Below are positions 1 to 3,613 of a DNA stretch of 5,227 bases, piece after piece. The stretch lies in the NCBI GenBank assembly GCA_945918315.1, contig CAMEIK010000104.1, positions 1 through 5,227 of the forward strand, given 5' to 3'. Position 1 is the stretch's first letter. The number at the start of each line of letters is the position of its first letter. The DNA comes from an uncultured Clostridia bacterium (GTDB lineage: Bacteria; Bacillota; Clostridia; Oscillospirales; Oscillospiraceae). The translations under genes and the position numbers were made by a program. The notes beneath the pieces are model-generated. The model did not search any database and had not been told where the DNA came from. It saw nothing but the letters and a program-made list of their open reading frames with translations.

Positions 1-2
1 TG

Positions 3-116
3 CTGGCCCGGGTGGCGGAGCTCACCGGCGGCGACAGCCTGGCCTCCAACATCCGTCTGGTGTACAACAACGCGGCTCTGGCCGCCCGCACCGCCGCGGA
101 ATACTGCGCTCTGTAA
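3..116 (+). CDS. C-terminal end of an unrecognised protein (5' truncated)
   Basis: An open frame enters from the left edge and gives 37 residues, ending ...AARTAAEYCAL before a TAA stop at 114-116. The visible part is Ala/Leu-rich and probably helical, with a Gly-Gly-Asp turn followed by a helix containing NIRLVYNNAALAA. I do not recognise the family. A very loose resemblance to the C-terminal helix of F1-ATPase gamma subunits (a YN-x-A-x-x-A pattern) is not enough to name it. Coding is supported by GC-rich third positions like those of the acs genes and by a strong terminator 18 bp after the stop. The gene converges on the minus-strand hup/rqcP pair. Confidence 0.6.
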   Translation: MARVAELTGGDSLASNIRLVYNNAALAARTAAEYCAL

Positions 117-133
117 ATCCCCCCAAAAAACAC

Positions 134-176
134 AAAACCCGGGCGCGGTTCACGAACGGAACCGCACCCGGGTTTT
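134..176. terminator. Bidirectional intrinsic terminator between converging genes
   Basis: Arms 134-150 and 160-176 form a 17-bp stem (aaaacccggg... with ...cccgggtttt) around a 9-nt loop. The only imperfection is a C-A mismatch at 144/166 on the plus strand, which becomes a G-U wobble in the minus-strand RNA. Plus-strand transcripts run into TTTTCGATTTT, and minus-strand transcripts run into a U tract from the A-run at 125-130 and 134-137. It sits just past the plus-strand stop at 116 and downstream of rqcP, so it probably ends both transcripts. Confidence 0.85.
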
Positions 177-200
177 CGATTTTGGATTTGTTCCTTTACG

Positions 201-345
201 CGGCAACAAGGGAAAATGATTCGCAATCCCGGCGTAGGGGAGGCGTTTCGCCTCCCGCGGTAAGGGGAAACAGTTCCCAAAAGCGTGGGGCGAAGCGGCA
301 ACCAGGCCGCAACCCAAAGGGACGGGAAACCCGTCCCCTACGATG
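201..345. repeat. Small palindromic intergenic repeat (REP/MITE-like)
   Basis: This is a non-coding, hairpin-rich block. A 9-bp inverted repeat, CGTAGGGGA at 233-241 and TCCCCTACG at 334-342, bounds the core. Inside are two near-identical-style hairpins: 8-bp arms 238-245/249-256 with a TTT loop, and 8-bp arms 319-326/330-337 with an AAA loop. A weaker 5-bp hairpin lies at 295-299/306-310. CCTTTACG occurs at 193-200 and 346-353 and could be a target-site duplication, which would make the mobile unit 201-345; the outer boundaries are uncertain. Compact 'gtagggg...cccctac' repeats of this sort are common between genes of gut Clostridia, from general knowledge. The block lies in the 3' untranslated part of the rqcP transcript. 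No transposase is present. Confidence 0.6.
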
Positions 346-348
346 CCT

Positions 349-642
349 TTACGGTCGGTTCGCCAAATCCCAATTTTCCCCCTCGGGGGCGGGCAATGAT
401 TCCGGCAGCTCCCGGTACATGGCGGCAGCGTCGTCCTTGCGGACGGTCTCGGCCACCTGAAGCACCTCCACCCGGACCGTCCGGGGGCCCATGGCAATGG
501 CGATCACGTCTCCGGTTTTCACCTCATAGCCGGCCTTCACCACCCGGCCGTTCACCTGAACCCGTCCTGCGTCGCAGGCCTCATTGGCAACGGTCCTGCG
601 CTTGATCAGGCGGGAGACCTTCAGATACTTGTCAAGCCGCAT
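349..642 (-). CDS. rqcP: RqcP/YabO-like S4-domain RNA-binding protein
   Basis: The 97-residue product is a small S4-domain protein. Residues 1-55 or so carry the classic S4 pattern: MRLDKYLKVSRLIKRR, then ANEACDAGRVQVNG, then VKAGYEVKTGDVI. Family knowledge: RqcP (YabO, Hsp15-like) binds 50S subunits carrying stalled peptidyl-tRNA and works with RqcH in ribosome-associated quality control by alanine tailing. Bacillus RqcP is about 86 residues, so this one has a slightly longer acidic tail (about residues 75-97). The ATG at 642 lies 4 bp after the hup stop, with a GGTGA Shine-Dalgarno element overlapping that stop, which suggests translational coupling. The hup-yabO adjacency is typical of Clostridia, where yabP/yabQ/divIC often follow; here the strand ends at a terminator instead. 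A plain Hsp15 role is the alternative. Confidence 0.85.
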   Translation of the reverse strand: MRLDKYLKVSRLIKRRTVANEACDAGRVQVNGRVVKAGYEVKTGDVIAIAMGPRTVRVEVLQVAETVRKDDAAAMYRELPESLPAPEGENWDLANRP

Positions 643-646
643 AGGT

Positions 647-922
647 TCACCCGGACACGCTGTCCTTCAGGACCTTGCTGGGCTTAAAGGCGGGAACCCG
701 GGTCGCCGCGATGCGGATGGGCTGGGCGTTGTGGGGATTGCAGCCGGTGCGCTCCTTCCGGTCCCGGGCCTCAAAGGTGCCGAAGCCGCTGAGCTGGACC
801 TTCTCCCCGGCGATCAGGCTCTGGGTAATCACATCAATGGCGGCATTGATGACCCGCTCCGTGTCTTTTTTGGTCATTCCGGCGCTCTGGGCGGCGGCGG
901 CAATCAGTTCGGTTTTGTTCAT
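647..922 (-). CDS. hup: HU family histone-like DNA-binding protein
   Basis: The 91-residue product matches HU over its full length. MNKTELIAAAAQSAGMTKKD starts the helical dimerisation body (about 1-40), GEKVQLSGFGTFEARDRKERTG is the core beta sheet, and residues 60-75 form the DNA-embracing arm with the intercalating Pro63. The C-terminal helix follows VPAFKPSKVLKDSV. HU bends and compacts the nucleoid and assists replication initiation, as known for the family. The ATG at 922 is chosen over upstream extensions because it gives the canonical MNKTEL start, and AGAGAGG at 933-939 is a Shine-Dalgarno 10 nt away. An ATG at 930 opens a three-codon frame whose TGA overlaps the hup ATG (ATGA), a possible minor coupling element. 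The arm reads GCNP where most HU proteins have GRNP. Confidence 0.95.
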   Translation of the reverse strand: MNKTELIAAAAQSAGMTKKDTERVINAAIDVITQSLIAGEKVQLSGFGTFEARDRKERTGCNPHNAQPIRIAATRVPAFKPSKVLKDSVSG

Positions 923-1069
923 GACCTCATTTCCTCTCTGCTGGCACGCAAAATATGGATTTAGATTAACATAATATCCCCAAAAATGCAAGTTATTTTC
1001 AAAAAATATTCTCCCGCCCCTTCTTTTCTTCCGGCCCCTGTTTTTTTGGGAGTTTTCCACAAATATTTT

Positions 1070-1100
1070 CCGGCTCCCGGAAGTTGTCTCCGGCTCCCGG
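1070..1100. repeat. Two 11-bp direct repeats CCGGCTCCCGG
   Basis: CCGGCTCCCGG occurs at 1070-1080 and again at 1090-1100, a 20-bp period or roughly two helical turns. Each unit is a CCGG/CCGG dyad around a 3-nt centre. They lie between a DnaA-box match and the candidate hup promoter, within the likely hup leader. Two protein-binding half sites on one DNA face, or short RNA hairpins, are both possible. Confidence 0.5.
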
Positions 1101-1107
1101 CAACCGT

Positions 1108-1136
1108 ATTCGACAAAATTCCAACATTTTTTACAA
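1108..1136 (-). promoter_or_regulatory. Candidate hup promoter with overlapping Spo0A box
   Basis: On the minus strand TTGTAA (1131-1136) and TCGAAT (1108-1113) are separated by 17 bp, each matching 4 of 6 consensus bases. The -10 is overlapped by TTTTGTCGAA, which contains the perfect Spo0A-box core TGTCGAA (1109-1115). Transcription would start near 1100 and leave a leader of about 180 nt. A nearer promoter in the AT-rich 961-1010 stretch is an alternative; hexamers there (TTGAAA and TATTAT) are spaced 20 bp, which is poor. Confidence 0.35.
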
Positions 1137-1561
1137 TTTTCTCAAATGGACGTGCCGGTACAGAATGGGAACGTAACCCGGCTCACCCATCCCGGCCTTC
1201 CAGCGCAGGCGCTCTCAGAATTCGTTTTCCCGGTTACAACCCGGCCGGTCCCAAACCGGAATACCTGTTGATAAGCCTGAGTTTTCCACATTCTCCACAG
1301 ACTTTTCCACAGGTACTTTTTCCGTGTATTTCCGGGCTGCCCCTTTCGGGGCAATCAACATAACACCGCTTCCCTTTCCTGCGGCGGTTCCCCACTTTTT
1401 CGTCCGTCGTAAAAATCACCACAGAGATTTTTTTGTGTATAATTTTCTTCTTGACAGATTTCTCAGAAAGACAGCTGATGCCCCGGGACGGACATTGACC
1501 AGGCGGTATTTCCCCGATTACCCCTCTCCTTTCCGGCCGAAGCCCGTCCGACGCGGATTTT

Positions 1562-1608
1562 TCACAGATTTCCGGAATTTATGGGTTGAATTTGCAGGGA
1601 ATCTGTGA
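1562..1608. repeat. 9-bp inverted repeat upstream of and within the cooC promoter
   Basis: TCACAGATT at 1562-1570 is the exact inverse of AATCTGTGA at 1600-1608, with a 29-bp spacer that contains the -35 element of the candidate promoter. The left arm overlaps a DnaA-box match (1558-1566) and the right arm runs into the extended -10. It could be a split operator or a looped hairpin. Confidence 0.4.
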
Positions 1609-1614
1609 TACGAT
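1586..1614 (+). promoter_or_regulatory. Candidate sigma-A promoter of the cooC-acsD-acsC operon
   Basis: TTGAAT (1586-1591) and TACGAT (1609-1614) are separated by 17 bp, and a TGn extended -10 (1606-1608) precedes the second. Each hexamer matches 4 of 6 consensus bases. Transcription would start near 1621, giving a 5' leader of about 155 nt. It is the best-spaced promoter I can see upstream of the operon. Confidence 0.5.
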
Positions 1615-1630
1615 ATCGTCGTATCGATAT
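1607..1630. promoter_or_regulatory. Operator-like palindromic cluster over the -10 and start site
   Basis: GATACGA (1607-1613) and TCGTATC (1619-1625) form a perfect 7-bp dyad with a 5-bp centre. Overlapping it are the palindrome CGATATCG (1611-1618) and the dyad ATATCG (1613-1618) with CGATAT (1625-1630). The nested dyads cover the putative -10 and transcription start, where a repressor would block the promoter. The regulator is not identifiable from this window. Confidence 0.45.
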
Positions 1631-1776
1631 GGGGCGGAGCCGGCGGGGCCGAGATGGAAAGGCGCCTTTCCGGAATGCCCATCCTTCGGCCAATCCGGGC
1701 CCCGTCGAACCAACTGATGTTTTGAAGTCTTCCTTTTCCGGCCTGCCGGAAAGGGAAGCTCCGGAAGGAGCGTACT
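1621..1776 (+). promoter_or_regulatory. Structured 5' leader of the acs operon, unrecognised
   Basis: Several stems can form. A 10-bp outer helix pairs 1641-1650 with 1698-1707 (one G-U). Inside it, either GATGG/CCATC (1653-1657/1679-1683) or the 16-nt palindrome at 1656-1671 can pair. A 13-bp stem (one G-U) pairs 1729-1741 with 1746-1758 around a CCTG loop. Finally GCTCC/GGAGC (1758-1762/1767-1771) closes a GGAA tetraloop and encloses the Shine-Dalgarno AAGGAG (1765-1770), which is 6 nt before the ATG. CCGGAA occurs at 1746-1751 and 1761-1766, so the TTCCGG at 1736-1741 can pair with either copy, giving competing folds around the ribosome site. I see no hallmark of the cobalamin, ZTP, THF or NiCo riboswitches and no U tract, so control of translation is the more likely role if there is any. 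Confidence 0.4.
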
Positions 1777-2547
1777 ATGCCAAATCCTCATACCATCGCG
1801 GTTGCCGGCAAGGGCGGCGTGGGCAAAACCACCACCTGCGGCATGATTATCGATTATCTGAGCAAGCAGCGCAAGGGCCCCATCCTGGTGGTGGACGCCG
1901 ATGCCAACTCTAACCTCAACGAGGTTCTGGGGGTGGAGGAGGGCGTGACCCTGGGACAGATCCGGGAGGAAATGGCCCAGGCGGAGCTGAAGGGCACCAT
2001 CCCCGCAAACATGACCAAGGCCGACTACGCCGAGTTTAAGTTCTCCTCCGCCCTCATCGAGGAGGATGACTTCGACATGCTGGTCATGGGAAGGACCCAG
2101 GGTAAGGGCTGCTACTGCTATGTCAACGGCATTCTCAAGGCCCAGGTGGATAAATACGCCAAAAACTATTCCTACCTGGTTATGGACAACGAGGCAGGCC
2201 TGGAGCATGTGGCCCGGGGCACCCTGCCCCATGTGGACACCATGCTGCTCATTTCCGACTGCTCCCGCCGGGGTGTCCAGGCGGTGGCAAGAATCGCGGA
2301 AATGGTGGGGGACATGAATCTGAACCCCGGCAGAATGGGCCTCATCGTCAACCGGGCTCCCGGCGGGGTGCTGGACGACGGCATCCGGGAGGAGATCGAA
2401 AAGCACGGCCTGACCCTGTTCGGTGTGCTGCCCCAGGACGACGCGGTGTACCGCTGCGACTGCCAGGGGGACCCCTCCGCCCTACTTCCCGACACGGATC
2501 CCATGAAGCTTGCCCTTCGGGACATCCTGCGGCAGCTGGGGATTTAA
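1777..2547 (+). CDS. cooC: CooC/AcsF-type nickel-insertion ATPase
   Basis: The 256-residue product is a SIMIBI/MinD-type P-loop ATPase of the CooC family, which uses ATP to load nickel into the C-cluster of CO dehydrogenase or the A-cluster of acetyl-CoA synthase in the cytoplasm. Visible motifs are the deviant Walker A GKGGVGKTT (11-19, signature Lys12, catalytic Lys17), the Walker A' VVDADAN (38-44) and MDNEAGLEH (136-144) in the Walker B region. CYC at 112-114 sits at the positions of the metal-binding Cys112 and Cys114 of Carboxydothermus CooC1. The length is normal. The start follows AAGGAG at 1765-1770 and gives the usual short N-terminus before the first beta strand. A second CxC (Cys227, Cys229) near the C-terminus looks unusual. 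It is first in the operon, 103 bp before acsD. CooC and AcsF cannot be separated by sequence alone; a ParA/Soj partition role is disfavoured by the CYC and DNEAGLEH motifs. Confidence 0.92.
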   Translation: MPNPHTIAVAGKGGVGKTTTCGMIIDYLSKQRKGPILVVDADANSNLNEVLGVEEGVTLGQIREEMAQAELKGTIPANMTKADYAEFKFSSALIEEDDFDMLVMGRTQGKGCYCYVNGILKAQVDKYAKNYSYLVMDNEAGLEHVARGTLPHVDTMLLISDCSRRGVQAVARIAEMVGDMNLNPGRMGLIVNRAPGGVLDDGIREEIEKHGLTLFGVLPQDDAVYRCDCQGDPSALLPDTDPMKLALRDILRQLGI

Positions 2548-2573
2548 ATCCCGCCGCCGCTGTAACCAAGTTA

Positions 2574-2610
2574 TCTCCTTTCCGGCGGGCGGCAAACCGC
2601 CGAAAAGAGA
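2574..2610 (+). other. Intercistronic hairpin between cooC and acsD
   Basis: CGGCGG (2583-2588) pairs with CCGCCG (2597-2602). The helix continues imperfectly outward, with TTTCC-side bases at 2574-2581 against AAAAGAGA at 2603-2610, and a mismatch and a bulge. The loop is 8 nt, or a shorter 5-bp alternative with a CAAA loop (2593-2596) can form. No T run follows, so it is not a typical terminator. It may stabilise or mark processing of the mRNA and so set the high expression of acsD/acsC relative to cooC. Confidence 0.4.
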
Positions 2611-2650
2611 AAGAATATACCTAAACACATTTTTAAGGGGGAAATTGAAC

Positions 2651-3592
2651 ATGTCTTTTGTTCCCAAGCAGCAGCCTTACAGGGGGAGGATCAATGCCGT
2701 TACCCTGGGCACCGGCGACAAGGCAATTACGATCGGCGGCCAGAACGTGCTGCCCTTCTACACCTTCGATGCCGAAATGCCCAACGCGCCCAAGATCGGT
2801 GTTGAGATCTCCGATATGGCCGGCGAGTGGACCGCTCCGGCTCTGAAGGAATTCTACGCCGGCTGCGCCACCATGGCTGACTACGCCAAGCGGGCGGAGA
2901 CCATGGAAGGCGCCGACTTCCTGTGCCTGCACTTTGAGTCCGCGGATCCCAACGGTGAAAACCGCTCCGTGGAGGACTGCGTTGCCGACGCCAAGGCCGT
3001 GGCGGAAGCCACCTCCATGCCCATCGTCATCATGGGCTGCAAGAACATCGAGAAGGACGGCGAGCTGTTCAGCAAGATCGCCGAAGCGCTCCAGGGCAAG
3101 AACATTCTGGTGCTCTCCGCCCGCAGCGAAGACTACAAGACCGTGGGCGCTTCCGTAGCCCTGGCCTATGGTCAGAAGGTTGGCGCCGAGACCGCCGATG
3201 ACATCAACCTGGCCAAGCAGCTGAACATCATGCTCAAGGGCCTGACCGTGAAGCCCGAGTCCATCGTCATGAACGTTGGTACCGCGGCTGTGGGCTACGG
3301 CTTTGAGTATGTGGCCTCCACCCTGGACCGGATCCGCCTGGCGGCTCTGGAACAGTCCGATGCCGACCTGCAGATGCCCATCATGAGCCCGGTGTCCCCC
3401 GACGCCTGGAGCGTGAAGGAAGCCACCGCCTCCGAAGAAGATGAGCCCGCCTGGGGCAATCAGGAAGAGCGGGGCATCGCGATGGAAGTTTCCACCGCTG
3501 CCGCGAACCTGACCGGCGGCGCTGACGCCGTCATTATGCGGCATCCCGCTGCTGTGGCAACCATCCGGAAGTTCATTTCGGAACTGGTCTGA
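2651..3592 (+). CDS. acsD: Corrinoid iron-sulfur protein, small (delta) subunit
   Basis: The 313-residue product is the small subunit of the corrinoid/iron-sulfur protein (CFeSP). With AcsC it carries the methyl group from the methyltransferase to acetyl-CoA synthase in the Wood-Ljungdahl pathway. It is a TIM-barrel protein that helps hold the cobamide at the interface with the large subunit. Recognisable stretches are IGGQNVLPFYTFDAEMPN (28-45), ADFLCLHFESADPN (88-101), MPIVIMGCKNIEKDGEL (123-139), SIVMNVGTAAVGYGFEY (204-220) and the C-terminal GGADAVIMRHPAAV (289-302). The length is that of the family (about 310-320). The ATG at 2651 is preceded by AAGGGGG at 2635-2641, 9 nt away. An in-frame extension to 2510 overlaps cooC and has no family likeness. 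Only 21 bp separate its stop from acsC, so the two are surely co-transcribed and made in equal amounts. Confidence 0.95.
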   Translation: MSFVPKQQPYRGRINAVTLGTGDKAITIGGQNVLPFYTFDAEMPNAPKIGVEISDMAGEWTAPALKEFYAGCATMADYAKRAETMEGADFLCLHFESADPNGENRSVEDCVADAKAVAEATSMPIVIMGCKNIEKDGELFSKIAEALQGKNILVLSARSEDYKTVGASVALAYGQKVGAETADDINLAKQLNIMLKGLTVKPESIVMNVGTAAVGYGFEYVASTLDRIRLAALEQSDADLQMPIMSPVSPDAWSVKEATASEEDEPAWGNQEERGIAMEVSTAAANLTGGADAVIMRHPAAVATIRKFISELV

Positions 3593-3613
3593 TTCGGAAG
3601 GAGGAACATAATT

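Larger units (their letters stand above)
1053..1566. other. Cluster of DnaA-box matches in a divergent intergenic region
   Basis: Five sites fit the relaxed DnaA-box consensus TTWTNCACA: TTTTCCACA at 1053-1061, 1282-1290 and 1303-1311, TTTTTCACA at 1558-1566, and TTATACACA in reverse at 1434-1442. Two one-mismatch neighbours, TTATCAACA in reverse at 1266-1274 and TTCTCCACA at 1291-1299, make a dense block of four sites at 1266-1311. With equal base frequencies, about 0.03 consensus matches would be expected by chance in 550 bp on both strands. No dnaA, dnaN or other origin gene is in the window, so this may be an origin part, a DnaA-titration or reactivation site, or DnaA control of flanking promoters. 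Apart from these and the listed sites, 1312-1585 shows only a 6-bp hairpin at 1338-1353 and a lone TTGACA at 1451-1456 lacking a good -10. Confidence 0.5.

Noticed and set aside
923..1060. In-frame upstream extension of hup to 1060
   Set aside because: The added residues have no HU likeness. The ATG at 922 has a Shine-Dalgarno and yields the canonical HU N-terminus.
1434..1443. TGTGTATAAT as a strong plus-strand promoter -10
   Set aside because: There is no -35 at 16-18 bp (the region reads near ATCACC), and the sequence is explained by a TTATACACA DnaA box in reverse.
1324..1608. A 94-codon plus-strand frame in the intergenic region
   Set aside because: There is no Shine-Dalgarno, composition is rich in Phe, Arg and Pro with no family likeness, and it overlaps the candidate promoter and DnaA-box matches.
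1656..1671. 16-bp perfect palindrome GGAAAGGCGCCTTTCC as a terminator
   Set aside because: It is not followed by a T run and lies in the leader just after the promoter; it is better explained as part of the leader structure.
1605..1913. A 102-codon plus-strand frame running into cooC
   Set aside because: It starts inside the promoter and palindromes and overlaps the cooC Walker A region out of frame, and its product is Arg/Gly-rich shadow sequence.
1777..2547. ParA/Soj partition ATPase supporting a nearby origin or plasmid
   Set aside because: CYC at 112-114, DNEAGLEH and adjacency to acsD/acsC identify it as CooC/AcsF, and no parB follows.
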